Below, one piece after another: positions 43,510 to 55,439 of a stretch of DNA of 64,000 nucleotides. The DNA is from Lytechinus pictus (lineage: Eukaryota > Echinodermata > Echinoidea > Temnopleuroida > Toxopneustidae): NCBI RefSeq assembly GCF_037042905.1, contig NC_087251.1, positions 38,560,373-38,624,372 on the forward strand. The letters run 5' to 3'. The notes under the pieces were generated by a model. The model had not been told where the DNA came from. It saw only the letters and a program-made list of their open reading frames with translations, and did not search any database. The position numbers were made by a program, and so were the translations under genes. Positions within the stretch are counted from its first letter, which is position 1, and every line of letters starts with the position of its first letter.

Positions 43510-45060
43510 CTTGAGACTTGGCTTCGGTTTTATGTGAGAACAGAGTATCGCGCAGATCGTCCGTTAAAAATTCCACTAGAAAAAAGTCGACCCTATTTTT
43601 TTTCAAAATAAAAGTTCCAGAAAGGTGAACACATGCCACCTGGGATTTAAAGTTATGCAAAATTCCCCGATTGTTAACCTTTTAATCTTCCGGTATAAAA
43701 TCTGAATTTAAAAATCCTTTGAGCTTGAAAAAATGATATTAAGGGATTAAAACTTAATAATTCGATCGGGTCCCTATCCTTATATAGGCTTATAGTACGC
43801 CTGGATTTATTTTAAATGTCTGAGGTACCTACATGAGAAAACATAAAGGAAATTCAGGAAATTAGATGTTTGAATGTAGGCATAGAGATATTAGTATATA
43901 TCTCTATGGCCTACACAATAGGCCTACTGAAGTCCCTAATAGGCTTACTGACCAACTTAGCCTATTTTTAAAATAAGAGCGAAAAGAAAGCAAATTAAGC
44001 GATTTAAAACAAATGATCGACACAACAAACATAGTATTTTTGTTATAGTCTTAGATCACATGGTATTAACAAATTAAGCAAAAGGTGGAGGCAACTTCTG
44101 GAAATCTAATTGGTCATACTATAGACCCGGATACTACACTTAGTCTTACAGTATATACCTCTGTTTATGAAGAAGTAGGCCTATACCATAATTGCGTCAT
44201 TGCCTTGAAGTTTGGGGCCCGGGTGTCGATCCTGGGCATAGAGTCCCCCAATATTTTAGGTGGGGGATGGCCGCTTGCACGAGTTATCATCCCCGAATGA
44301 CGGTCGAACATCATAGAAATTACATGTATGATGAATCGATTATCATGATTATGACAAGTATGATAATTAGGATGGAGTATCAGATGACCATATTACTGAT
44401 GATGGTATATATAGGCTATGACGTGAATATACGCTTGATGCTACATTATGCGGCTCGGATTTTTGTTGTTGTTTTTTGTGTGCCCTTATATTTTTCATCG
44501 AATTAATTAGTATGGCGGGGTTGAAGATAGAGATTTGTTTATTTGTTTGATTTGATTCTATATATTAGAAATAGATGGAAGGGAAAAGGAAAAAAATCAG
44601 GATGAAATAGAATAACAAGTTCATGTTTACGTTTTTATCCATGACAACCCCTCCCAGCAACATTTTCAAGCGTATAGGGATATAACCATGATGCATTGCC
44701 TAAAAAACCGAAAAGAGTCTTGCCCCTTTTTCATGCAGTTAAATTTTTCAAAAATTTCAGCTCGCGCTTCGCGCTCGCATTATTGATCTAGGCTTACAAA
44801 CCCTTGCCTGCTGATGTACACAATGTGGGGGCTTAGGGACCACGGATCCCACCAAAAAGTTTCACGACCAAGAAAGAAGAAGGAAAAACAAATTGAAAGG
44901 AAATGAAAAGGGGGTGAAAATAGTATGATGTCAAAGATCTACCACAAAATTAGATTTGTTGTATAAAAAAGGTCAAGATTTTTGTTCGTCTGCTCCTCAC
45001 AGTTTTTCAAGATTTTTTATTGTTCTCTACTGTCTAATTGCGCCTATTTTTTTTAAGCGG
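43510..45060. other. TMED10 upstream region; no gene recognised
   Basis: It contains the TMED10 5' flank. It also has a fragment with CTCGCGCTTCGCGCTCGCAT at about 44760, related to the degenerate repeats at 50.4-51.0 kb, and otherwise unassigned AT-rich sequence. The open frames at 44085-44506 show no domain. Confidence 0.4.
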
Positions 45061-45348
45061 AATTGTTACGCCAAGTGCCCCCCAACTTTCTAATTTACTC
45101 CATTGGCTCTCTTTTATTAGATAAGCAGTTTTCAGCAGCTTCTTTTTGCCATTGATCTCCTATTCTGCTGTTGTATCACTCCCATGTGATCCTCCTTATC
45201 TAATTCGTCTTGTTTTATCCATATATGTTCGATTTTCTGTATTTGTATTTTGGTGTTTTCTTGTTTACTTTCCTTCTATAGTTAAACTTGCATAACTTTG
45301 TTTTTTGTTTTTTTCTGGTATCTTTGTCTGGTCGATTTTACTTTTCAA

Positions 45349-45656
45349 CTTGATTTAATTAACTTTGTGTATTCTTATCATCATTCTGTTTTAGGTCCAG
45401 TTCAAATCTACTCGACTTTTTTCATTCTTTATATTTGATTTGTTTTGAATTTCCATTTTCTTTGTTTTACACCTTTTTTATTTTTTTTATTTTAGGTCTC
45501 ATTCAGCTTGATTTAATTAACTTTGTGTATTCTTATTATCATTCTGTTTTAGGTCCAGTTCAAATCTACTCGACTTTTCTCCTTCTTTATATTTTGATTT
45601 GTTATGAATATCCATTTTCTTTGTTTTACACTTTTTTTATTCTAGGTCTCTTTTCT
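45349..45656 (+). repeat. Two 158-bp direct repeats ahead of the retroelement frame
   Basis: CTTGATTTAATTAACTTTGT starts at 45349 and 45507. Both units contain TTCTGTTTTAGGTCCAGTTC and TCCATTTTCTTTGTTTTACA, and each ends at TTTTATT...TAGGTCTC. They may be terminal-repeat units like the tandem pseudo-LTRs of Penelope-like elements. The TTTTAG and TTCTAG boundaries also look like acceptors. Confidence 0.8.
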
Positions 45657-45659
45657 ATC

Positions 45660-48334
45660 ATGACTAACCATCTATCTTTATTTCACCAGCTCAGGAAGAT
45701 CAAGCTGAAGGCCCTCAAGATCTCTTTTCACCAGGACAATTACAGATTTTATTCCCTCAATCGCATTATACCCACAGGCCTCCAACTTCATTGCACTCCT
45801 GGTCTCGGTACACTCACACCTGAACTTCGCAAACGATGGAACCAGACCTTACATGGAGCTTCACTTCGATTAATTAACATCCTCTTTGAACAGTGTATTG
45901 CTTCTCTTGATTCTTTTTCAGCTGACATCAGTAGCCTGGAAGACGAACTACGTTCTTGCTGTACCCAAACCCAATGGCTTCAGTATAATGATGAAATTGA
46001 ATCTGATCTCTCTAAACACAGGTCTCTCCTCACTGAACGCAGGAACAAGAAAATAGGCAACCTCACAAAGAAGCGACAACGGTCAAACAGATTTAGACGA
46101 CATACCAACAACAATGATGTATCCCCCCTATTTGGTTGTTAATCTCTCATCCTCCCCTCTCTCCCAAGCAGAAACCTCTCTTCTCTCTAAAGGTCTCAAG
46201 TTTTGCCCCACGCCACCAGAAGTTGAACAGATAGCTCTCAGCCAAGACCTCTCTACATTCTATCGCAGGATACGTCTCAAAGAGTTCTTTTTAGATGCAC
46301 CCCCTTCTGATCCCGAGCCCTTCTACAAGAAAAGCACATGGATTCCACCGAAGAATAGAGTTCCTTCCCTTGAAACTTACATCCAAGCTGTCTCATCCCA
46401 AGTTCGCTCCACAGATACCCTCGACACCAGAGCACATGACAACCTTCCTCGAGAAGAACGCCAGGCTCTCTCATCACTCAAAAACAGGTCCGACATCATC
46501 ATCAAGCCTGCAGACAAAGGATCAGCCGTCGTTGTTATGGACCGCCAGCAGTACATCGATGAAGCCATGAAACATCTCAATAATCGATCTCACTATGCAC
46601 TCCTCGATTCTGACCCTACTTGTAATTTCTCCCTACAGATCCAATCGACACTGAATGACAAAAAAGAACACGAGCATCTCTCTGAGAAGGCCCACACATT
46701 TCTCTCCCCTACTAATGCTAAACCTGCCCGCTTCTATCTCAGTCCTCCCGAAGGTCCACAAACCTGGCAACCCCGGTCGACCCATCCTCTCAGGAAATGG
46801 TTCCTCAACAGAGAACATCTCCCTTTTTGTTGATTACCACATTAAGCCCCTTGTCTCACGTGCACCCTCTTACATCCACGACACTCCAGACTTTCTCAGG
46901 AAACTAAATGACATCAAGGACCAGATACCCGAGACTGCGATCATCGGCACTTTCGATGTTTCTTCACTGTACACCAGCATTCCCCACGACGAAGGTATCC
47001 AAGCATCATGTGAAGCCTTGGCCGCCAGTGGCCATTCCAGTCCCCCCATATCCGATATCAAATCTCTGATGTCTCATGTACTAACAAAAAACAACTTCAC
47101 ATTCAATGGGCAAGCACTACCTACAGATATTCGGTACAGCAATGGGCACCCGGATGGCTCCTTCATTCGCCTGTCTCTTCATGACGAAGCTGGAACAGCA
47201 GATGTTAGATTCAGCCCCCTGTCGCCCATGGATTTGGTGGCGTTACATAGACGACATTTTCTTCATCTGGACTAGGGATGAAGACAGCCTCCATATACAT
47301 TCATTGACCACATCAATTTCTTCCACAGGACCATCAAATTCACTTCTGATTTCTCCCAACAGGAAACCCACTTCCTTGATGTTACAGTCCAGAAAAAGTC
47401 TAATGGTATCACCACTACCCTATACTCTAAACCCACAGATACCCACCAGTACCTCCACTCATCCAGCTGCCACCCCCGTCACTGCAAAACCGGCATCGCT
47501 TACAGTCAAGCCCTCAGACTTCGCCGTATCTGCTCCGAGGACCCTGATTTTTCCTTCCATGCCAGGAATTTGCAGAAACATCTCTGTGCCAGGGGCCACG
47601 GGGCCAGGGCAGTCCAACTGGCAATTAACAAAGTTCGTTCTCTCCCCAGATCTGAAGTTCTCAAACCAAAAAGTGACAAGGAGACCACCGACAGAATACC
47701 GCTTGTGACCACCTTCCATCCCAATCCACCCCCTCTCCGCAAAATCCTGTTTGATAACCACCACATTTTACACACTTCTGATCGTCTCCAACAGGCCGTT
47801 TCCGATACTCTCCTTCTAGCATACCGACGCCCACCGAATCTCAGGGACCTCATTGTTCGTGCTGAAGTGCCCTCCCTCACTAACCATTCTTCTCCCATAC
47901 AGCATGGCACCTTCAAATGCACCAGCAACAGGTGCATCATATGTGAAATACACCTTCACGAGGGCGATACTTTCACCAGCAACTCTACCAGCCTGTCTCA
48001 CCAAATCAAGGGCAACATCACATGCACTACCACTAATGTTGTATATCTCATCACTTGCAGAGTTTGTAGGGTACAATACATAGGGGAAACCAAGACCACA
48101 CTCAAGAAACGATTCTACGGGCACAGATCCACCGTCAACACAGCAAAGCTGGACACTCCAGTTGGCCGCCATTTTAACCTCCCCAACCACTCCATCACTG
48201 ACATGATGCTACAGGGCATCGAATCTTTAGGTACCCGTCCTGACTCAGTCCGTACTAGCAGGGAGAAGCTCTGGATGAGACGACTTCGCACCACCCAACC
48301 TCATGGCCTGAACATCCAAGAGGGGAACGACTGA
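45660..48334 (+). pseudogene. Penelope-like reverse transcriptase/GIY-YIG endonuclease, frameshifted
   Basis: The protein reads in order through five segments. An N-terminal helical domain is followed by RT motifs (IIIKPADKGSAVVVMD; GTFDVSSLYTSIPHDEG with catalytic Asp; GTAMGTRMAPSFACLF; YIDDIFFIW with the YxDD catalytic pair). Next comes the linker with GIAYSQALRLRRICS, a Cys-rich motif (CTSNRCIIC), and a GIY-YIG nuclease (VVYLITC, QYIGETKTTLKKRF). Such proteins copy the element by target-primed reverse transcription. The frame breaks at about 46115-46135, at 46740, at 47108 (each consistent with one extra base) and at about 47295 (two extra or one lost). Few stops otherwise interrupt it, so inactivation looks recent or partly due to sequencing errors. 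Confidence 0.85.
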
Positions 48335-49250
48335 TTTTTCTTTCCTATCCACTTTCAATTTATATATACATATAATTTTCCCCCTCAGCTCTTTTGAATA
48401 GTTACATTATAGTTTCTTACTCTACTTTCCTCCCATATCTCATACAAGCTCAGCTCCAATTTTTCCCTCCTTATTCAGGCGATATAATAATTATATATAT
48501 ATATATATTTGTTTTTTCTCCACTCACCTCTTTTAGATTTACCACATTTGCTTATTTACATGTATACTATGGTTTCTTCATAATACACCCGGCCCTCTCT
48601 TCTATATTTGCTTTTACCTTTTTAGGCAATTTGCTTCCTCTTTTTCACATATACAGGTTTTTTTTTTTTTTTTTTTCCTACTATATAGCCTTATGTTTTT
48701 TTCCCGTCACACCTAGCGGATTACAATATCAGTTACACCATATGTGTATTTATATATTTTTTCATATACATTTCTTTTTTTGATATATTTATATACATAT
48801 CACTTATAGATACATATTTACACTTACCTTCTTCTCTTAGTTTGTTTAATGCTTTATCATATATACTTATATGTCTTTTGCACATTATCAGTTTTTTTTT
48901 TTTTTTCCCCCCACTCTTTTGCACCAGTTTATTAAGCCTTTCTTTGTAACCTGTTTGACCCACCTCTCACTAATTCTCTTGTTTTTCATCCCATTATCAC
49001 TGTTTTGTTCCAGATCCTGTTTGATGTTGCCTGCCTCATTATTTTAATCCCTCTTGGCTTGAGGTCTTTTACTGGCCTTACTTACACTAACTTCCCTTTG
49101 TGTCTGCCTACTCCTTTTCTTTCATCCCCTTCACTAACCTGATTGGTCTTCTCTACTCACTAATGCCCCTTTTGTCTCCTTGTTTCTAGTGTTGCTGTAG
49201 CTTGATTGTGGTCTATATTATGGTTGTTCCACTTTATATGTTTGTCATTT
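48335..49250 (+). other. Pyrimidine-rich trailer of the retroelement
   Basis: T/C-rich plus strand with poly-T runs (48658-48676, 48891-48906). There are no genes. The hydrophobic open frames reflect composition. Confidence 0.6.
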
Positions 49251-49255
49251 TGCCT

Positions 49256-49290
49256 CCGACGAAGATTCTGCTAGGATCGAAAGCTTAGGC
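49256..49290 (+). ncRNA. Hammerhead-ribozyme-like motif of the retroelement
   Basis: CCGACGA (49256-49262) matches the core CUGAYGA except at its second base. It is followed by a 5-bp stem GATTC/GGATC (49264-49268, 49274-49278) with a 5-base loop, then the invariant GAAA (49279-49282), then a possible 2-bp helix GC/GC (49283-49284, 49289-49290). Penelope-like elements are known to carry minimal type I hammerheads with very short helix III. Helix I and the cleavage site are not convincing here, so activity is doubtful. Confidence 0.45.
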
Positions 49291-49920
49291 CCCTTTTTGA
49301 CTTTCTAAAAGAAATAGTCTATAACATGCATCGGCAGAATCGACACCGCGCGCCGCCGCACCTCGCTAGTCTGCTGTGCAAACTCTTCACTCGAATTAAG
49401 GGTCTAAATATGCATCCTACTCATGCCTTGTGTACTGAAGGCGCTGTCGCAAGTTTTGTATGAGCTAGTCTTTGTGTAAGGACACACTTGTTTATCAAAG
49501 TTCAATCAGGGTATGTGCCTGCAGACTAGCGCCTTGCCGCCTCTACAGATAGATCGACACTCAAAGAAGCGAATTTGCTCAGGGCGACTTTGTCTACCTA
49601 AACCACGACCTAAACGTACGTGGCATAACATGTGAAGGTGCGTATCGTGTACCGTACCACTGATCTAAAGGGGCAAAATATACGGGGGGGGGGGGGGGTA
49701 CAGGGGATTTCTAAATAATTACGAGCGAACAAGGAAAGAGAGGTAAGAAAGACCAAAGAAGGAAATAGCCCCCCCCCCCGAAAAAACAGGAATAGGCCTA
49801 AGAGGAACATATATAATCACGTACAGAGAAGAAAATTAGTTAATCAATTGTTAAAAAGAGAAACATAATTAAGACATGGATTTTTTTAAAAGGGAATGAT
49901 CAGAAAGACTATGACGGTGA

Positions 49921-50215
49921 GAGGGAGGGAGAGAGAGAGAGAGAGGGGGGGGTGGTAACGAGAGGGACAGAGAAGAAGATCAAAGATCATATTATTAGAG
50001 AATCATTGAACAAGAAAACAAATAGATCCCTGGCTTCTTTCTGTTGTTCTTTCTTTCTTTCTTTCTTCCTTCCTTCCTTCCTTCGATCCTTCCTTCTTTC
50101 TTTCTTTCTTTCTTTTACTTTTTTCCTTTCTTTCTTTTACCTTTTTCCTTTCTTTCTTTGGCTTTCTTTCTCCTTCCTTCCTTCCTTCTTTCTTTCTTTC
50201 TTTCTATTTTATGGG
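49921..50215. repeat. GA and CTTT/CTTC microsatellites
   Basis: A GAGAGA tract (49921-49945) precedes a CTTT/CTTCC tract (50045-50205). The 150-codon frame over it is a low-complexity artefact. Confidence 0.9.
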
Positions 50216-50394
50216 GGTGTGCCTCGATCACGAAACCCTGAAATAGGGGTCTACTGCTGTGTGAAAAAACTTTTGTCATTCGGAGTATCTACAAAACGTG
50301 GCGTACCGTGGGTCACGGCACGGGGGGGGGGGGGGGGGGGCACCAGCAAAAAAATTGAGTTACTTAGTTCGTGCGCTCAGTTACCAGGTATACT

Positions 50395-51065
50395 GACATT
50401 TTAAGGACAGTGTCATTAAACAGATATGTATTTCACTGATCACATAATGCGAGCGCGAGCTGGAATTTTTGTATATATATTGACCCCAAATATGGATTTT
50501 TTAAGGACTATATTTTATGAATAAATTAATAATATACATATCTCTCAATAGTCATCTAATGCAAGTGCCAAGCGCTTGCTGATTTTGTTACAATTACATC
50601 TAAACACATGAAGCACTTTTTGTAGTCATAGTAATCATGATTATCATCTCACTAATCAAATATTGCGAAGAAGGGGATTTTAAGGCATGCATATTTCACT
50701 CACTAACCAAATGATGCGAGCGCGAAGCGCAAGCTGAAAATTTTTTATATTCAGATCAGAAAAAGGGACATTTTAAGGACTGATTTTATAAATCTATGAA
50801 GAGCAGACATATCTCACCAATCCACTTATGTGAACGTAAGCACGGACAGGAAATGTTTTATATTAAGACCTTAAAATGGGGCAATCACTAACTTTATAGT
50901 CATGAAAAAGAAGCATATGTCACTACATAAAACAATAAGAATTTGAAGTGCGACTCGTTATTTGGTGTATATTGACCTGAAAACTGGAGGTTTTAGTACA
51001 ACATATATATCTCGTTAAAGAGATAATGCGAGCACCAGGAACAATGAAGACATAATATATAGGCC
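50395..51065. repeat. Degenerate tandem repeat with ATGCGAGCGCGAAGCGC motif
   Basis: ATAATGCGAGCGCGAGCTGG, TAATGCAAGTGCCAAGCGCT, ATGATGCGAGCGCGAAGCGC and ATAATGCGAGCACCAG mark units about 130-180 bp apart. Each is followed by TTTTTATATT...GACC and TTTTAAGGAC blocks. Confidence 0.65.
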
Positions 51066-51202
51066 CTGCATGAGCAAATTATGTTTCATAAAGTTATGTT
51101 TTTTTTAATGTAATATAACATAACATAATTATAATGTTAATTTCTTCTTTCCCACTACGTTTCTCTCCATTTCTCCCTCTTTTTCTCCTTTTCCCCGTTT
51201 TT

Positions 51203-51233
<31 letters not shown>

Positions 51234-52200
51234 GCAGTCGATTGGGGGGGGGGGGGAGGGGGGCACTTGCCCCCAATGCCCCCCGTAGTTACGCCACTGA
51301 CTAGAGATCACTGAAAATTAGGTCTGTAAAGGGGGTCATCAAAGCGGCACGTCCGTCGGTCCCCGTACCACCAATTATGTGAGTGTCCCCCCGGGCAAAT
51401 AGTCCAGTGGTCGAGGGATATTGTCATAAGGTGATACCATGGATTTTCAAAAATTAGCCTCAACATTCAGTAATCATGCATCGAGCTCAGATCCCGAGAG
51501 TATCCCTTACAAGTAAGCCTATGTTGTCATGTTTCCCCCAACCCAAATAATGTCTAAAATATTATGTTTCCATGATAGAGAGGTATAGGTCCTATGTGAA
51601 ATTTTTAGCTTTCCATCGCTCAGTATTCACACAAAGCTGTAAAAACATATTATATAATTTTTCCTGATTTTTGTTCATAACCTTTTCACTGTACATAATA
51701 ATAGCCCATAATACAAATCAACTTTTTTTTGCATACTTTTGTGGACAACCATTATAATGTCCACTTTGTATTGGCAGCACCCCCTTCCCTTGGCAAATAG
51801 TCTGGGGGTATACATGCAGGGACCTCGTTTTCATTTGTGGAACGAAGAACATATTAAATCTAATCTATTTGTGTACTTGTTCAACATCATTTTACAAAAT
51901 ATCTTAGGATCTATATTCATTTCTAAACCAAAGAGCCTGCTAAAATGTAATGATTCATGTATTTATTTTATGATCAATTTATAATAAAATTTTGGAAAAA
52001 GATACGAGTCTGTAACCATCATTAGTATAGTTAGGGAATGGAAAAATAAATCAAATTAAATTCTACTTTCTAAAATGGGGTGTACAGATTACGGACAAAC
52101 ATTGACATTAATTTTTCCCAAAGATACTTAATTCCAAAAAAGTAGAAGTTGTTTTTATCAGTCAATATACGTCCCACTCATCCTCCAGCCCAAAAGAAGA
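51060..52200. other. Intergenic, repeat scraps only
   Basis: Poly-T/poly-G runs (51199-51256) precede GTAGTTACGCCACTGACTAG, a typical end of a dispersed element. The rest is AT-rich, with no supported gene. Confidence 0.5.
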
Positions 52201-52207
52201 ATACAAG

Positions 52208-52516
52208 GGCCCGTATTCTGAAGTCGGGTTTAACTTAAACTCTGGTTTAAAGTTGTGGTTTAAGTATGGGAAGTCAAAAGTATCAAAAATGTTATTAAGT
52301 TGTATGTTTCTTATGTTTACTGTGCTCTTTCTTGATTCATCGATGGTGAAGACAATCATCTATTTATACTTCCTACACAATTATGAATGATTTGAGATCC
52401 AAATGAGCTGACGTATGATATCTCTACGGTTAGTGATTATGTAACAATTGGCTGTCCATACTTAAACCACAACTTTAAACCTGAGTTTAAGTTAACCCGA
52501 CTTGAGAATACGGGCC
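52208..52516. mobile_element. MITE with GGCCCGTATTCTGAAGT termini, copy 2
   Basis: Left GGGCCCGTATTCTGAAGTCG and right CGACTTGAGAATACGGGCC are inverted ends. The interior closely matches the copy at 39995 (TATGTTTCTTATGTTTACTG). Confidence 0.87.
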
Positions 52517-52597
52517 AAGTAGTATATTAAAAAAACCGTAAAGTGAACACAATAGTAGCTCCAAACAGATAGATGTGATCATGGTTGTATTCAGGGA

Positions 52598-54075
52598 GGT
52601 GGGGCACGCCACTTACATTGACGAGAGGATACCATGCGCGACCCCCCCCCCCCAAAAAAAAAAAAGACCACGTAAAAAGGATGTCTTTTTCAAGACAGGG
52701 CACGTTACGTACGTATCGTAATAAGGGTGTCAAAAACACTAAAATAATGAAAAAGGGTATTTATTTTCGCTAGAAAAGCTACGTGTTTAGGGTCAAATTT
52801 GCGAGGGTATACAAAATTAAGACTAAAATGTTTTATAAAGGATGTACTTTTTGCCCGAAGAGTCAACACTACGTGTTAAGATACGATTTGCGCGAGGTGT
52901 GGGGGTGGGGCTGTACTAAACCCAGTGGCCCGTATTCTGAAGTCGGGTTTAACTTAAACTCAGGTTTAAAGTTGTAGTTTAAGTATGGGAAGCCAAAAGT
53001 ATAAAAAAAATTATGATCAAGTTGTATGTTTCCTATGTTTTACTATGCTCTTTCCTGATTCATCGATGGTGAAGACAATATTATATTTATACTTCTTCGA
53101 CAATTATGAATGATTTGAGAGCCAAATGTATGATATCTCTACTGTTAGTGATCTAATTATGTAACAATTTGCTCTCCATACTTATAAACAACTTTAAACC
53201 TGAGTTTAAGTTAAACCTGACTTCAGAATACGGGCCAATAGGTAAAGGTAAAACCGACGACCGACGTCTGTGACAACCTGGGGGGGGGGGGGGCACTTCC
53301 ATTCACGAGTGGATACCATGCGCGACCATGAGATCTCAAAAAGCACCCTAAACACGAATTTTCCATATTCTGAAAATGCACCCCTTAACAAGTATTGGCG
53401 TGTGAAACCCTATACCCTTAACAAGTATTGGAAACAAAACGATACTATTGGCAAGTATTCCCTGAATTGAACCCCTAAACAAGTACAGCGATATTTCAAT
53501 GTTATGTCACGACAGACGTCGGTTTTACCTTTACCTACATCATTGGGTTTAGTACAGCCCAACTCGTACTCTAAACACGTTATAGTGTTGACTCCTGGGG
53601 CAAAAAGTACATCCTTTATAAAACATTTTAGTCTTGATTTTTTATACCCTCGCAAATTTGACCCTAAACACGTAGCTTTCCTAGCGAAATAGATACCCTT
53701 TTAAAAATTATTTTAGTGTTTTTGACACCCATATTACGTTACGTACGTAACGTGCCCTATCTTGAAAAAGACATCCTTTTTACGTTTTTTTTTTGGTCGC
53801 GCATGTTATCCACTCGTCAATGTAAGTAGCCCCCCCCCCGGGGGCTGTGACATAACAATTGAAATATCGCTGTACACACTTGTTTAGGGGCTCAATTCTG
53901 GGAATTCTTGCCAATAGTATTTGTTTCCAATACTTGTTAAGGGTAGGGTTTTACACGCCAATACTGGTTCAGGGGTGCATTTTCAGTATATGGAAAATAC
54001 GTGTTTAGGGTGCTTTTCGAGACCCCATGGTCGCGCATGGTATCCACTCGTGAATGGAAGTGTCCCCCCCGGGGT
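52598..54075. repeat. Compound inverted duplication A-B-A'-B' with a MITE insert
   Basis: A (52598-52926) is the inverse of A' (53541-53838): both hold TTTATAAAGGATGTACTTTT or its complement and GTTACGTACG. B (53237-53537) is the inverse of B' (about 53847-54070): CATGCGCGACC/GGTCGCGCATG and CAGCGATATTTCAA/TTGAAATATCGCTG. Within B, TAGGTAAAGGTAAAACCGAC and GTCGGTTTTACCTTTACCTA form a further inverted pair. A MITE sits between A and B. Confidence 0.8.
52927..53236. mobile_element. MITE with GGCCCGTATTCTGAAGT termini, copy 3
   Basis: Left GGCCCGTATTCTGAAGTCGG and right CTGACTTCAGAATACGGGCC are nearly perfect inverted ends. It is inserted between segments A and B of the compound repeat and has the best terminal match of the three copies. 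Confidence 0.87.
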
Positions 54076-54120
54076 GGGGCAGCTGCCCCCAAAAATTTTG
54101 AGAACTCATTTTTACTGAAA

Positions 54121-54339
54121 ATTCAGTCGACAAAATTCACCATTGTGCACAAGATCCTTCAATTTCACTTAAGAAAATGCAAATCTAGCTGCACCATGCA
54201 TATAAGGTTGACTGATCAAGAAAAATATCTGTGTTCCGCCATGAATGTGATAAAGGTGGAGCCTTGTCCCAATCTCAACTATTTTGTCTACAAAGCTAAT
54301 AAGGAGTGCCCAGCCGGGTGCCCAGTAGACCACAAGTAG
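54121..54339 (+). other. Cys-containing open frame, doubtful
   Basis: The frame after the repeat encodes YLCSAMNVIKVEPCPNLNYF and a tail with ECPAGCPVDHK. No domain is recognised and the upstream part of the frame runs into repeat DNA. It could be a decayed exon. Confidence 0.15.
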
Positions 54340-54689
54340 TGGTGACCCCTACCAATTTCCTTGTGCCACCTTTACAGGGCCACTTTATTATCCCACCATC
54401 CTTGCTTGTCATCTGAAGTTCAAAAGAGCCTCCTCTTGATGCTATCCCTCTTTTTTTTATTCACAAAATTCATACCTCGGTCGATCCCGCTCTATGTCTC
54501 TTGTGATTACATACAATACATATGTATATTGAATTCGCCGCCCTTTCACACGGTAAAAAAAAAATCGTAATTTGAATGGTGATTCCAGTGAAAAATAACA
54601 ATAGCAATCATCATATTACAATGATGATTCAAGATTCACGTGTGAAAAGGCCCCTAGACTCCAGGAATCTCAAAAGAAGTGGAGGGATC

Positions 54690-54716
54690 AGCTAAGAGAG
54701 AGAGAGAGAGAGAGGC
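54690..54716. repeat. GA dinucleotide tract
   Basis: AGAGAGAGAGAGAGAGAG at about 54697-54714, with no further structure. Confidence 0.85.
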
Positions 54717-55259
54717 GCAGGTGTTTCTTTATCATCCTAAATTGTCTGGCTTTATAAATGTTATACATTTTTATGTAGAGATATAATATTTTCATTTGAT
54801 AAAGAAGAACACGTTATCAAAATCCCTCTGTTTTGCATCATTATTATTGTGTTCTATGTTTGAACTCAATTTACAACAATATTTTTGATAAGTTTATTCC
54901 TCCCTTTTTAGGTATTGTGTCAATAGTATGTTAAAGTTTTGTATGAAAAATTGCCCTAATTTAATAAAAACATGACAAGTAATGGATTAGTGAGTGGGGA
55001 GGGGAAAATATCACATATATCTAAATTTCAAGAGATTGAATGATGAAAGTCTCCCATTTGTTATTTACATTTAGTTTATGTTTTGTTTTCCAGGGAATCG
55101 CTTTTTGTATGCACCCGAAAAATTATGTTTATTGAAAAGATGCATGTGAAGTATTTTCGAAATGACGAAATTGTCATACTTTGACAAGTCGGTGATTTTG
55201 GAGCTCTCTGCGGCCTTCAAATAAAGTGATATAGCGCCATCTTTAGATATGTACAAGAC

Positions 55260-55439
55260 AGTTTAAGCTTGCGATCGCGTAGCCGCTGGATTTCTCTGAC
55301 ACCCATCATTTCTTCTTCGAATTTCTTGAATCCGGGAGAGGATATCATTGAAGTAAATCTGGATTATTTTCCTGTTGGTGACATACAAAGCACAGCTACT
55401 TCAGTAAACTACGGAAATCTCTCACGCGTCGTACTTTAA
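55260..55439 (+). other. Exon-like segment upstream of kindlin, possible 5' UTR exon
   Basis: A more GC-balanced stretch (GCGATCGCGTAGCCGCTGG, CTCTCACGCGTCGTAC) ends TTTAA before GTAAGT at 55440. It could be an alternative non-coding first exon of the kindlin gene 3 kb downstream. There is no transcript evidence. Confidence 0.25.

Larger units (their letters stand above)
45060..49312 (+). mobile_element. Penelope-like retroelement (GIY-YIG type), degenerate copy
   Basis: The element contains a tandem 5' repeat (45349-45656), a frameshifted RT-endonuclease frame (45660-48334), a pyrimidine-rich trailer and a terminal hammerhead-like motif (49256-49290). The outer limits are estimates; no target duplication was established. 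Strong plus-strand T/C bias runs through it. It lies in the desert between TMED10 and kindlin. Confidence 0.75.

Noticed and set aside
44085..44506. Overlapping plus-strand frames of 71 and 104 codons
   Set aside because: There is no recognisable domain, start context or splice structure. The Met/Ile-rich sequence fits AT-rich non-coding DNA.
47459..48190. Minus-strand open frames of 100-144 codons across the retroelement
   Set aside because: They are shadows of the plus-strand RT-endonuclease frame, which has recognisable catalytic motifs.
49952..50404. A 150-codon frame with Phe/Leu/Ser-rich hydrophobic stretches
   Set aside because: It translates CTTT/CTTC microsatellite and poly-G runs. 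The apparent membrane segments are compositional.
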